Below are positions 1-7,300 of a DNA stretch of 64,000 bases, piece by piece. The number at the start of each line of letters is the position of its first letter. Position 1 is the first letter of the stretch. Origin of the DNA: an uncultured Sphingomonadaceae bacterium (lineage in GTDB: Bacteria; Pseudomonadota; Alphaproteobacteria; Sphingomonadales; Sphingomonadaceae). A model generated the notes under the pieces. The model saw only the letters and a program-made list of their open reading frames with translations, did no database searches and had not been told where the DNA came from. The stretch spans positions 83,881 through 147,880 of the forward strand of contig CALKJZ010000005.1 in assembly GCA_937995515.1 (NCBI GenBank), given 5' to 3'. A program made the translations under genes and the position numbers.

Positions 1-357
1 GACCCGGAAGTGGCCGGCCTGGCCCATCATCGGCCCGAGGCCCGCCATCTGCCAGAACAGCCACTGGATCGTCTCCCACCGCCCCGCCGGCTCCCCGGGC
101 AGGAACAGGCCGTGCGTCTCGGCGAGGTAGAGGAGGATCGCACCGGATTCGAACAGGCTCTGGCCCGTCTTTCGGTCCACCAGCGCGGGCATGCGGTTGT
201 TGGGCGCGATCCGGAGGAACTCGGGCCGGAACTGGTCGCCCTTGCGGATATTGACGGGCACCAGCTCGTAGGGGAGCCCGGCCTCCTCGAGAAAGAGGGT
301 CACCTTGTGGCCGTTGGGGGTGGGCCAGTAGTGCAGCTCGTAGCGCGGTTCTGCCAT
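1..357 (-). CDS. Glutathione S-transferase family protein (5' part, truncated by window edge)
   Basis: The 119 visible codons begin MAEPRYELHYWPTPNGHKV and form the thioredoxin-like N-terminal domain of a glutathione S-transferase. The features seen are a beta-alpha-beta start, a cis-Pro region at NNRMPALVD and the glutathione gamma-Glu-binding pattern at FESGAILLYLAE. The helical C-terminal domain lies beyond the left edge, so length and substrate cannot be judged. The YfcG/GstB-type bacterial subfamily (glutathione-dependent oxidoreductases) fits best. The gene is transcribed away from the P450 operon across an 86-base gap, so the two may share a control region. The start is the only in-frame ATG before the domain begins. 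Confidence 0.85.
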   Translation of the reverse strand, partial: MAEPRYELHYWPTPNGHKVTLFLEEAGLPYELVPVNIRKGDQFRPEFLRIAPNNRMPALVDRKTGQSLFESGAILLYLAETHGLFLPGEPAGRWETIQWLFWQMAGLGPMMGQAGHFRV

Positions 358-443
358 GGGGGCTTCCTTTCACCCGCCATCTAGCCTCTCCGGGAGGTGG
401 AGGCACCCCGCACCTGACGCTAGGGTTGGCCGGGGAGACAGAG

Positions 444-1775
444 ATGGCCAGCACCACAGAGACCGCAGCAGCCGAGCCCTTTCCTGGCTGGTCGCGCGAC
501 ACGATTGACGACCGCATCGTCAACCCGGAACTCTACACCGAGCCCGAGGCACTGCATGCCGACTATGCGTGGCTGCGCGCCAACGATCCGGTGCACTGGA
601 CGGAGCCGCGCGGCTACCGCCCGTTCTGGGCGATCACCCGCCATGCCGACATCGTCGCCGTCTCCAAGGCGAACGACAGGTTCATCAACCGCGATCGCAC
701 CTATCTTTCGCCCATCGAGGGCGAGCAGTGGATCCGCGAGATGACGGGCGACACCCACCTGTTCCGAACGCTCGTCGACCTCGACGACCCCGAGCACCGG
801 AAGCTGCGCCAGATCACCCACGCCTGGTTCCAGCCGGGGGCGGTCAGGGCCAATCTCGAGGGGCGGGTGCGCGCGCTTGCGCGCGAGCATGTGGCGCTGA
901 TGCGGGCGCGGGGCGAGACGCTCGACTTCGTCAACGAGGTGGCGCTCTGGTATCCGCTGCGCGTCATTCTCGACATCCTCGGCCTGCCGCGCGAGGACGA
1001 GGCCCTGATGCTGAAGCTGACTCAGGAGACGTTCGGCGCGCTCGACCCGGACGTGGTGGCCCGCTCGCAGATCCTCACCCAGGGGGTCGGCTTCCAGGGC
1101 ACCGGCAATGCGCAGGTCGATCTCATCCGGCTGGCGCAGATCTTCTTCGAGTATTTCGGCAGGGTGCTGGCCGACCGGCGCGCCAACCCGCGCGACGATG
1201 TGGCAAGCGTGATCGCCAACGGCACCATCGACGGCGCGCCGATCCCGGAGCGGGAAGCCCTCTCCTACTATGTGATCACGGCCACCGCGGGCCACGACAC
1301 CACCTCGAGCACCGCCGCCGGCGGCTTCGAGATGCTGGCCCGCAACCCCGCCCAGCTGGCGCTCCTCAAGGCCGATCCGTCGCGCATCCCGTTGTTCGTC
1401 GAGGAAAGCATCCGCTGGGTCACGCCGGTCAAGCATTTCATGCGCACGGCAACCGAGGATACGGTGGTCGGCGGCAGGACCATCCGCAAGGGCGATGGCC
1501 TTGCGCTCTTCTACTGGTCGGGAAACCGCGACGAGGCGGTGTTCGAGGACCCGTACAGCTTCCGCGCCGACCGGCAGCCCAACCCGCACATCGCCTTTGG
1601 CCACGGCGTGCACCTGTGCCTTGGCATGCACCTCGCGCGGCTCGAGCTCAGGATCCTGTTCGAGGAGCTGCTGCCGCAGATTGCCGAGCTCCACCTTGCC
1701 GGCGAACCGAGGCTGAGCCTCGCCAACTTCGTCTCCGGGCTCAAGACCCTGCCGGTCGCCGTCCGGTGGCACTGA
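444..1775 (+). CDS. Cytochrome P450 monooxygenase
   Basis: Soluble bacterial class I P450 of 443 aa, a normal length. It carries the I-helix oxygen-activation motif AGHDTT (about residues 279-284), the K-helix ExxR as ESIR, and the heme loop FGHGVHLCLGMHLAR with the thiolate cysteine near residue 392. It should insert one oxygen atom into a hydrophobic substrate using electrons from a ferredoxin; no ferredoxin or reductase gene lies in the window. ATG 444 is preferred over the in-frame TTG 426 because GGGGAG sits 6 bases upstream of the ATG. It is the first gene of a seven-gene plus-strand run, and its last codons overlap the next gene. The substrate is unknown; the downstream acyl-CoA genes suggest an acyl or terpenoid acid. 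Confidence 0.95.
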   Translation: MASTTETAAAEPFPGWSRDTIDDRIVNPELYTEPEALHADYAWLRANDPVHWTEPRGYRPFWAITRHADIVAVSKANDRFINRDRTYLSPIEGEQWIREMTGDTHLFRTLVDLDDPEHRKLRQITHAWFQPGAVRANLEGRVRALAREHVALMRARGETLDFVNEVALWYPLRVILDILGLPREDEALMLKLTQETFGALDPDVVARSQILTQGVGFQGTGNAQVDLIRLAQIFFEYFGRVLADRRANPRDDVASVIANGTIDGAPIPEREALSYYVITATAGHDTTSSTAAGGFEMLARNPAQLALLKADPSRIPLFVEESIRWVTPVKHFMRTATEDTVVGGRTIRKGDGLALFYWSGNRDEAVFEDPYSFRADRQPNPHIAFGHGVHLCLGMHLARLELRILFEELLPQIAELHLAGEPRLSLANFVSGLKTLPVAVRWH

Positions 1776-2188
1776 AGGATGAGGGCTGGCGGCACGATCC
1801 GGCCTCCTATCCCGCGCGCATCCCGCTCCCGGTGCGATATGGCGACATGGATGCCAATGCGCACCTCAACAATGTGGCGATCGCGCAGCTGTTCGAGGAG
1901 GCGCGCCTCCGCTTCCATGCCATCCTGCGCGCACGGGGCGCCGGGGTCGATCCCGGCGGGGTGCTGCTGGCGCATGTGGAGATCGACTATGTGGCCGAGG
2001 GCCGCTACCCCGAGGATGTGGAGGCAGGCGTGGCCGTGGTGCACATCGGGAGGCGCAGCTACCGGCTCGGCATCGGCCTGTTCCAGCTCGGGCGCACGCT
2101 GGCGCTGGCCGATTGCGTGATGGTCCACCGCGGCCGAACGATCGAGCCCGGGCTGCGCGCGGCGCTTCAGACCCACGCCCATGGCTGA
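1766..2188 (+). CDS. Hot-dog fold acyl-CoA thioesterase (4HBT/FcbC type)
   Basis: Predicted 140-aa thioesterase that hydrolyses an acyl-CoA to free acid and CoA. The N-terminal part VRYGDMDANAHLNNVAIAQLFEEAR is the 4-hydroxybenzoyl-CoA thioesterase-type catalytic region: the Asp of the DMD...HLNN segment followed by the long hot-dog helix. The later strands (VEIDYVAEGRYPEDVEAG, YRLGIGLFQ) complete a single domain. The GTG start at 1766 overlaps the P450 end by 10 bases and the stop overlaps the next start, so translation is probably coupled. No ATG precedes the domain, which is why GTG is used. The substrate could be the P450 product or the CoA ester handled by the downstream dehydrogenase; this is inference. 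Confidence 0.85.
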   Translation: MALKDEGWRHDPASYPARIPLPVRYGDMDANAHLNNVAIAQLFEEARLRFHAILRARGAGVDPGGVLLAHVEIDYVAEGRYPEDVEAGVAVVHIGRRSYRLGIGLFQLGRTLALADCVMVHRGRTIEPGLRAALQTHAHG

Positions 2189-3026
2189 GGGCTTCGACCG
2201 GCCCGAGTCCGACCTCTTCGCGATCCGCCTGTTGCACGACTGCTATGCCGACGCGGTCAACCGCCGCGACGCGGATGCCTGGGGCGCGCTGTGGGCCGAG
2301 GACGCAAGAGGGGACCTGATGGGCCGGCAGGTCAGCGGCCGCGCGGCGATCCTTGCCACCCGGCGCGCCACCATGGCGGGCCTGAGAGTCGTCGGCTTCT
2401 TCTGCCAGCCGGGCATGATCCGCGTGGGGGGCGACGAGGCCGAGGGCCGGGTGTGGACGCACGAGGTCCGCGGAGGCGCACGTCCTTGGCGGCGCACGTC
2501 CTTGGCGGCGCATGTCCTTGGAGGCACAAAAGGGAAGCGCCGGCCGCTCGGCTGCTACGAGGATCGCGAGGTGCGCGGCGCGGACGGCCGCTCGCGCTTT
2601 CGCGCGCGCCGCTTCACCCTGCGGCGCGACGAGGGCCGCGCCACAGGCGGAACAGCCAAACCGGGGGAGGAACGGATGCCGGTCGTGGTCGCAGGCGAGG
2701 TGGACATGGCGCCCGGAACCCGCAAGGCGGCGCTTGCCGGTGCACGGCCGCTCATCGCGCAGGCGCTCACCGAGCCGGGCTGCCGCCACGATGCGTGGAC
2801 CGCCGACCCCTTCCGGCCAGACCGCATTCAGGTGTTGGACGAGTGGGAGAGCGCCAAGGCGCTGGCCGCGCGCCTCCTCGCCCCCTCCTATGTCGGCATG
2901 CTGGCGCATCTGTCCGGCTCTGGAATCGCGGCAGCCACCACCCGGAAATACCGCTGCGACCGCGGGGAGCCCGTCTATGGCGCAGACGGGGTCGCAACCG
3001 CGCACTTCGAAGCCGGGACGGGCTGA
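2181..3026 (+). CDS. SnoaL-like domain fused in frame to an ABM-type domain
   Basis: One 281-aa open frame holds two small domains. Residues 1-155 look like a SnoaL/NTF2-type domain (LLHDCYADAVNRRDADAWGALWAED, then RPLGCYEDREV and RFTLRRDEG). From about residue 166 a dimeric alpha-beta-barrel (antibiotic-biosynthesis-monooxygenase) domain begins MPVVVAGEVDMAPGTRKAAL and includes the typical DEWES. A strong Shine-Dalgarno sequence sits just before that internal ATG at 2676, so the ABM part may also be made as a separate 116-aa protein. Three 16-bp tandem repeats interrupt the SnoaL part (residues about 99-114) without breaking the frame. SnoaL and ABM proteins are often found in oxidative catabolic or polyketide clusters. 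Whether the fusion is real or a lost stop codon cannot be told from sequence alone. Confidence 0.7.
   Translation: MAEGFDRPESDLFAIRLLHDCYADAVNRRDADAWGALWAEDARGDLMGRQVSGRAAILATRRATMAGLRVVGFFCQPGMIRVGGDEAEGRVWTHEVRGGARPWRRTSLAAHVLGGTKGKRRPLGCYEDREVRGADGRSRFRARRFTLRRDEGRATGGTAKPGEERMPVVVAGEVDMAPGTRKAALAGARPLIAQALTEPGCRHDAWTADPFRPDRIQVLDEWESAKALAARLLAPSYVGMLAHLSGSGIAAATTRKYRCDRGEPVYGADGVATAHFEAGTG
2475..2522 (+). repeat. Three tandem 16-bp repeats inside the SnoaL-like domain
   Basis: The unit GGCGCACGTCCTTGGC occurs twice exactly (2475-2490 and 2491-2506) and a third time with two changes (2507-2522). Three copies total 48 bases, so the frame is kept although one unit is not a multiple of three. 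The repeats encode an Arg/Trp/Ala-rich insert between two recognisable SnoaL strands. Confidence 0.9.
2663..2672 (+). promoter_or_regulatory. Strong internal ribosome binding site before the ABM domain
   Basis: GGGGGAGGAA ends 3 bases before ATG 2676, the best Shine-Dalgarno match in this operon. It points to independent initiation of the ABM domain (2676-3026, 116 aa) even though the upstream frame has no stop codon before it. Confidence 0.65.
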
Positions 3027-3037
3027 GGGGCGCTGCC

Positions 3038-4066
3038 ATGGACGGAAGCCCCGCTGCCCCGGACTGGCAGGCGGCCGCGCGGCACCTCTCCGCCGCCGGC
3101 CACGCGCTCGACCTGAGCGAGGTTCCGGTGCGGCTCGCCGGCGGGCTTGCCAACCGCAACTACCGGGTGGCGCTCGACGGCGCGCCGGCGGTGTTCCGGT
3201 GCCCGCCGGCCGGCGCGCTGGCACACGGCGCCTCCGACATGGCGCGCGAGGCACGGGTTCTGTCTGCCCTCCACCCCCATTTCCCGCTTGCGCCGCGCCT
3301 CCTCCACGCCTGTCTCGACCCCGGCGTGATCGGGGTTCCGTTCCTTCTTGTCGAGTGGCGGCCGGGCGTTGCCATCGGCGCCGAGGTGCCGCCCGCGCAT
3401 GCGGGCGCGGCACCGGGCTGGATGCCCAAGGCGCTGGCCTGGTGCATGGCGGCACTGCACCGGCTGGACCCTCCGGCGATCGGCCTCGCCGGCCTCGGCC
3501 GGCCGGCGGGCTTCTGCGAACGGCAGCTGAAGGGCTGGGCACGGCGCGCCGAGGCCGCCTTCGGCGCGCGCCGGCCGCCCGCGCTCGACCCGCTTCTGGC
3601 GCGGCTCGATGCGACGCGCCCGGCCGACGGTCCGGCGCGCCTGCTGCACATGGACCTGAAGCTCGACAATCTGCTGCTCGATCTCGAGGCGGCGCGCCCG
3701 ACCGCGCTCATCGACTGGGACATGGCAACGCTTGGCCCGCCCGCCTTCGAGATGGCCGTGCTTTTGTCCTACTGGATCGAGCCCGACGACCCGCCTGCCG
3801 TCAGGTCGCTCGGCGTGCTGCCCTCGCTGCAGGCCGGATGGCCCGACCGGAAGGCGATGTGCGCGCTGCTGTGCGGCGCGGCGGGCGCCATGCCGCCCGA
3901 CCTTCCCTGGTATCTGGCGCTGGCGCGACTGCGGCTGGCAACCGCGTGGATGCAGCTCTATCGCTTGTGGCAGCGGGGCGCGCTCGAGGGCTCGCGCTAC
4001 GAGGGGTTCGAGGCCCTGGCCAAGGCCATCCTCGCCCATGCGCTCGACCGGTTCGGAGACCTGTGA
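3038..4066 (+). CDS. APH/ChoK-family kinase-like phosphotransferase (LvaA/ACAD10 kinase type)
   Basis: 342-aa protein with the aminoglycoside phosphotransferase fold. The glycine-rich start is GGLANRNYRV; the catalytic loop HMDLKLDN has H204, D206 and N211; and the metal-binding Asp is in IDWDMATLGPP (D226). Length is normal for the family. The stop codon overlaps the start of the acyl-CoA dehydrogenase gene (TGATG). In human ACAD10/ACAD11 these two activities are fused, and in the levulinate pathway of Pseudomonas (LvaA, LvaC) they cooperate; there the kinase phosphorylates the hydroxyl of a hydroxyacyl-CoA. By analogy this enzyme probably phosphorylates a hydroxyacyl-CoA rather than an antibiotic. 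Substrate unproven. The start ATG follows a weak GGGG site 9-12 bases upstream. Confidence 0.85.
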   Translation: MDGSPAAPDWQAAARHLSAAGHALDLSEVPVRLAGGLANRNYRVALDGAPAVFRCPPAGALAHGASDMAREARVLSALHPHFPLAPRLLHACLDPGVIGVPFLLVEWRPGVAIGAEVPPAHAGAAPGWMPKALAWCMAALHRLDPPAIGLAGLGRPAGFCERQLKGWARRAEAAFGARRPPALDPLLARLDATRPADGPARLLHMDLKLDNLLLDLEAARPTALIDWDMATLGPPAFEMAVLLSYWIEPDDPPAVRSLGVLPSLQAGWPDRKAMCALLCGAAGAMPPDLPWYLALARLRLATAWMQLYRLWQRGALEGSRYEGFEALAKAILAHALDRFGDL

Positions 4067-5307
4067 TGATCGATTTCGCCCCGCCTGCGGAGCTTTCGGA
4101 CCTCGCGCGGCGCGTGCGCGCGTTTGTCGCCGAGCGGATCGTGCCCTACGAGCGCGATCCGCGGCTGACGGCGCACGGGCCGACCGATGCGCTGCGCGCA
4201 GAGCTTGTGGCAGAGGCGCGCGCGGCCGGCCTGCTCACCATCCAGGCGCCGCAGAAATGGGGCGGCATGGGCCTGTCCCACATCGGCCAGGCGCTGGTGT
4301 TCGAGGCCGCCGGCTGGTCGACGCTCGGCCCCGTGGCGATGAACTGCGCCGCGCCCGACGAGGGCAACATGTATCTCCTCGGCCGGATTGCCCGGGAGGA
4401 CCAGGCCGAGCAGTTCCTCCTTCCCATGATCCGCGGCGAGCGCCGCTCCTGCTTTGCGATGACCGAGCCCGGCGGCGCCGGTTCGGACCCGGCCCAGCTG
4501 CTGACCGAGGCGGTGTTCGATGGCGCCACCTACACCATCTCGGGCCGCAAGTGGCTGATCACGGGGGCCGAGGGCGCGCGCACGTGGATCATCATGGCGC
4601 GGGTCGCGCCCAACGCCCATGGCCCCGACGGGCCCACCCTGTTCGTCTGCGAGGGCGATACGCCGGGCATCCATATCGAGCGGCGGATGAACTCCATGGA
4701 CCGCAACTATGTGGAAGGCCATGCGGTGGTGCGCTTCGAGGGCCTCGCGCTCTCGCCCGCCCACGTGCTCGGCGAGGTGGGCCAAGCGCTGCGCTATGCC
4801 CAGATGCGGCTTGCGCCGGCGCGCATGACCCACTGCATGCGCTGGTTGGGCGCCGCCGCGCGCGCACACGCCATCGCGATCGACCATGCCCGCACCCGCA
4901 CCGCCTTCGGCAAGCCGCTGGGTGAACACCAGGGTGTCTCGTTCATGCTGGCCGAAAACGAGATCGACCTGCATGTCGCCCGCCTGCTCATCTGGCGGAC
5001 CTGCTGGCTGATGGACCAGGGCGCCAAGGGGCGGCACGAGAGCTCGATCGCCAAGGCCGAAGTCTCCGAGCGGCTGTTCCGCGTGGCAGACCGCTGCGTG
5101 CAGGTGCTGGGCGGCATTGGCACCACCGACGAGACGGTGGTGGAGATGATCTACCGCGACCTGCGCGGCTTCCGCCTCTACGACGGCCCGACGGAGGTGC
5201 ACAAACATGCCATTGGCCGGCAGCTGATTCGCAACGGTACCGAGTTTGCAGCCCCGCCTGCGGCCGATGGCCTGCCGCAGGCCCCGCTGGCGAAGGCTGC
5301 GGAGTGA
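4066..5307 (+). CDS. Acyl-CoA dehydrogenase family protein
   Basis: 413-aa FAD enzyme with all three acyl-CoA dehydrogenase regions: an N-terminal helical domain (GLLTIQAPQKWGGMGLS), the central FAD/substrate segment (CFAMTEPGGAGSDPAQL, ISGRKWLITGAE), and the C-terminal helical domain (RTAFGKPLGEHQGVSFMLAE, QVLGGIGTTDETVVEMIYRDLRG, YDGPTEVHK). It abstracts hydrogens alpha and beta to the CoA thioester, or, in ACAD10/11 and LvaC relatives, removes phosphate from a phosphoacyl-CoA to give an enoyl-CoA. The ATG overlaps the stop of the kinase gene, strongly coupling the two products. The GTG codon just upstream (4063) is an alternative start. Family is certain; the dehydratase-like role is inferred from the pairing. 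Confidence 0.93.
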   Translation: MIDFAPPAELSDLARRVRAFVAERIVPYERDPRLTAHGPTDALRAELVAEARAAGLLTIQAPQKWGGMGLSHIGQALVFEAAGWSTLGPVAMNCAAPDEGNMYLLGRIAREDQAEQFLLPMIRGERRSCFAMTEPGGAGSDPAQLLTEAVFDGATYTISGRKWLITGAEGARTWIIMARVAPNAHGPDGPTLFVCEGDTPGIHIERRMNSMDRNYVEGHAVVRFEGLALSPAHVLGEVGQALRYAQMRLAPARMTHCMRWLGAAARAHAIAIDHARTRTAFGKPLGEHQGVSFMLAENEIDLHVARLLIWRTCWLMDQGAKGRHESSIAKAEVSERLFRVADRCVQVLGGIGTTDETVVEMIYRDLRGFRLYDGPTEVHKHAIGRQLIRNGTEFAAPPAADGLPQAPLAKAAE

Positions 5308-5819
5308 GCGTCTGCCGCTACCGCGGGCGGTTCCTCGAGTTCCACGAGGTGCCATGGGGCGACGGAGGCCGATGGGAATATGTGAAGCGGTTGCGCGGGA
5401 TCTCGGCGGCCGTGATCCTTGCCATCACTGACGCCCGCGAGATCCTGCTCGTCGAGCAGTTCCGCCCGCCGCTCGGCCGCCCGTGCATCGAGCTTCCCGC
5501 CGGCCTCGTGGGCGACGAGCGCGACGGCGAGGACCCGCTCGAGTCCGCGCGGCGGGAGCTTCTCGAGGAAACCGGTTTCAGGGCGGCCAACTGGGAGGAT
5601 TTCGGCGAATGGGCCTCCTCGCCCGGCATGATCGGGGAAATCTTCCACTTCTACCGCGCAACCGGTCTCGAGCGGGTCGGCCGTGGCGGCGGCACGGCAA
5701 GCGAGGGCATCCGGGTGCATGTCGTGCCGGTCGGGGATCTTCCCCGGTTCGTGGCGGATGCCCGGGCGCGCGGCTGCGCGGTCGATACGCGGCTCCTGAT
5801 CGGCCTGCACCTCGTGTGA
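5304..5819 (+). CDS. NUDIX hydrolase (ADP-ribose pyrophosphatase-like)
   Basis: 171-aa protein with a complete NUDIX box, GX5EX7REUXEEXGU, read as GDERDGE, seven residues, then RRELLEETGF (about residues 70-92). The segment before it (ILLVEQFRPPLGRPCIELPAGLV) is typical of ADP-ribose/nucleoside-diphosphate-sugar pyrophosphatases. The GTG start overlaps the dehydrogenase stop (GTGA). Such enzymes clear nucleoside diphosphate derivatives; some NUDIX members cleave CoA, which would fit an acyl-CoA operon, but no CoA-specific motif was recognised. The last codon overlaps the next GTG start. Confidence 0.9.
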   Translation: MSVCRYRGRFLEFHEVPWGDGGRWEYVKRLRGISAAVILAITDAREILLVEQFRPPLGRPCIELPAGLVGDERDGEDPLESARRELLEETGFRAANWEDFGEWASSPGMIGEIFHFYRATGLERVGRGGGTASEGIRVHVVPVGDLPRFVADARARGCAVDTRLLIGLHLV

Positions 5820-6313
5820 GCGGCAACCGCGCAGCGCTCGCCGCGGCCATGCCGTCGCTCCTCGCCCACGAGGGCGTGTGGGAGGGAAGCTATGTCCATC
5901 TCGACGCCGATGGCACGGAGCGCGACCGGCACGCGGCGCGGATCCTGTGCCGCTTCCCGGACGCCGGGCCGTTCCACTATGTGCAGCACAACCGCTTCCG
6001 CTGGGCCGACGGGCGCGAGACGGAGGCCGAGCTTCCCGGCGTGCTGCGCGACGGGCGGCTGTGGTGGGACCTGCCGTCCTTCTCGGGCTGCGCGTGGGAG
6101 GGCGGCGAGGGCACCATCCTGCTGCGGCTGGACCGGCGCGACGAGCCCGGCGTCTCGTTCGTCGAGCTGATCGTGCTCGGCGCGGGCGGCATCGAACGCG
6201 GCCGGACGTGGCATTGGTTCCAGAACGGCCGGCTGATCCGGCGGACCCTGTGCACCGAGCGGCGGGTCAGCGCCGCCCCGCCTCCTGCGCCTCCCGGAGC
6301 AGGAACACCCTGA
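5816..6313 (+). CDS. DUF3598-like domain protein
   Basis: 165-aa soluble protein beginning near LLAHEGVWEGSYVHLDADG and rich in beta strands (HYVQHNRFRWADG, LWWDLPSFSGCAWEGGEG, RTWHWFQNGRLIRRTLC). The WxGxY/HLDADG opening and the lipocalin-like strand pattern resemble DUF3598 proteins; no catalytic residues are known to me. The GTG start overlaps the NUDIX stop codon (GTGTGA), so it is the last gene of the P450 operon. It converges with the ribbon-helix-helix gene and overlaps its 3' end by 47 bases. It may bind the lipophilic substrate of the operon, which is speculation. Confidence 0.6.
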   Translation: MSGNRAALAAAMPSLLAHEGVWEGSYVHLDADGTERDRHAARILCRFPDAGPFHYVQHNRFRWADGRETEAELPGVLRDGRLWWDLPSFSGCAWEGGEGTILLRLDRRDEPGVSFVELIVLGAGGIERGRTWHWFQNGRLIRRTLCTERRVSAAPPPAPPGAGTP

Positions 6314-6491
6314 GCGCGCTGGCCAGCGGCCGGTCGCGCGCCTCGTCGATCTGTGTGACCAGCGCGGTCGGGGTCGAGCCGCGCGCCGCGGCCGCGGCAT
6401 CGAGGGCGGCCCAGAACTCGGGCTCGAGGGCCACCGAGGTGCGGTGCCCCTGGATGGTGAACGAGCGCTTGACGAGGGTCTGCCGCCTCAC
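6267..6491 (-). CDS. Ribbon-helix-helix domain protein
   Basis: Small 74-aa protein beginning (from GTG) with RRQTLVKRSFTIQGHRTSVALEPEFW, a beta-ribbon followed by two helices (FWAALDAAAAARG, PTALVTQIDEARD), and ending LASALRVFLLREAQ. This matches the RHH_4 (Arc-like) family common in alphaproteobacteria. Such proteins dimerise and bind DNA through the ribbon; the regulon is unknown. It lies 56 bases downstream of phaB on the same strand and its 3' end overlaps the opposing DUF3598-like gene. GTG is chosen because no ATG precedes the ribbon. Confidence 0.75.
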   Translation of the reverse strand: MRRQTLVKRSFTIQGHRTSVALEPEFWAALDAAAAARGSTPTALVTQIDEARDRPLASALRVFLLREAQEAGRR

Positions 6492-6547
6492 GGGGCACCC
6501 GGGCCCGGCAGCCGCCGGCCGCTCACGCCACGCAGGCCATGGCGGCC

Positions 6548-7270
6548 TCAGTACATGTGCTGGCCGCCATTGATCGACAGGGTGGAGCCGGTGATGAAGC
6601 CGGCATCTTCGGCGCACAGGAACGCAACCCCGCGGGCAATCTCCTCCGCGCGCCCGAGCCGGCCGGCCGGGATCCGCGCCACGATCTTCTCCAGCACATC
6701 GGCGGGCACGGCCGCCACCATGTCGGTATCGATGTAGCCGGGCGCCACGGCATTGACCGTCACGCCGAAGCGCGCGCCCTCCTGCGCGAGCGCCTTGGTG
6801 AAGCCGTGGATGCCCGACTTGGCCGCCGCATAGTTCACCTGCCCATATTGGCCAGCCTGGCCGTTGATGGAGCCGATGTTGACGATCCGGCCCCACCGGC
6901 CCTCCTTCATCCCCGGGAACACCGCCTTCGACATGTTGAAGCAGCCGCCGAGGTTCACGTCGATGACCTCCTTCCACATCTCGAAGCTCATCTTGAGGAG
7001 CGTGGCGTCGCGCGTGATCCCGGCATTGTTGACCAGGACCTGGACCGGCCCGTGGCGCTCGGCGATCTCGGCCACCGCGGCCTGGCAGGCATCGAAATCG
7101 GCCACGTTCCACCGGTAGGCCGGAATGCCGGTGCGCTCGGTGAACGCCCTTGCCCGCTCCTCGCTGCCGACATAGTTTGCCGCAACCACCATTCCCATGT
7201 CGCGCAGCGCCACCGAGATGGCCTCGCCGATCCCACGCGTGCCCCCCGTGACGATTGCCACCCGTGCCAT
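6548..7270 (-). CDS. phaB: Acetoacetyl-CoA reductase
   Basis: 240-aa short-chain dehydrogenase that reduces acetoacetyl-CoA to (R)-3-hydroxybutyryl-CoA with NADPH for polyhydroxyalkanoate synthesis. Seen: the cofactor motif TGGTRGIG (8-15), NNAG (81-84), catalytic S134, Y147 and K151, and the subfamily-typical stretches VNLGGCFNMSKAV and GQYGQVNYAAAKSG. The length matches PhaB. ATG 7270 is preceded by GGGAGGA at 7 bases and beats the upstream alternative. It follows hemH by 30 bases. phaA and phaC are not in the window. Confidence 0.92.
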   Translation of the reverse strand: MARVAIVTGGTRGIGEAISVALRDMGMVVAANYVGSEERARAFTERTGIPAYRWNVADFDACQAAVAEIAERHGPVQVLVNNAGITRDATLLKMSFEMWKEVIDVNLGGCFNMSKAVFPGMKEGRWGRIVNIGSINGQAGQYGQVNYAAAKSGIHGFTKALAQEGARFGVTVNAVAPGYIDTDMVAAVPADVLEKIVARIPAGRLGRAEEIARGVAFLCAEDAGFITGSTLSINGGQHMY

Positions 7271-7300
7271 GCTGGTCCTCCCTCTGTCCCGGCGCAAGCC

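Noticed and set aside
3038..4066. Antibiotic-resistance aminoglycoside phosphotransferase
   Set aside because: The fold is shared, but the coupling to an acyl-CoA dehydrogenase points to a metabolic kinase.
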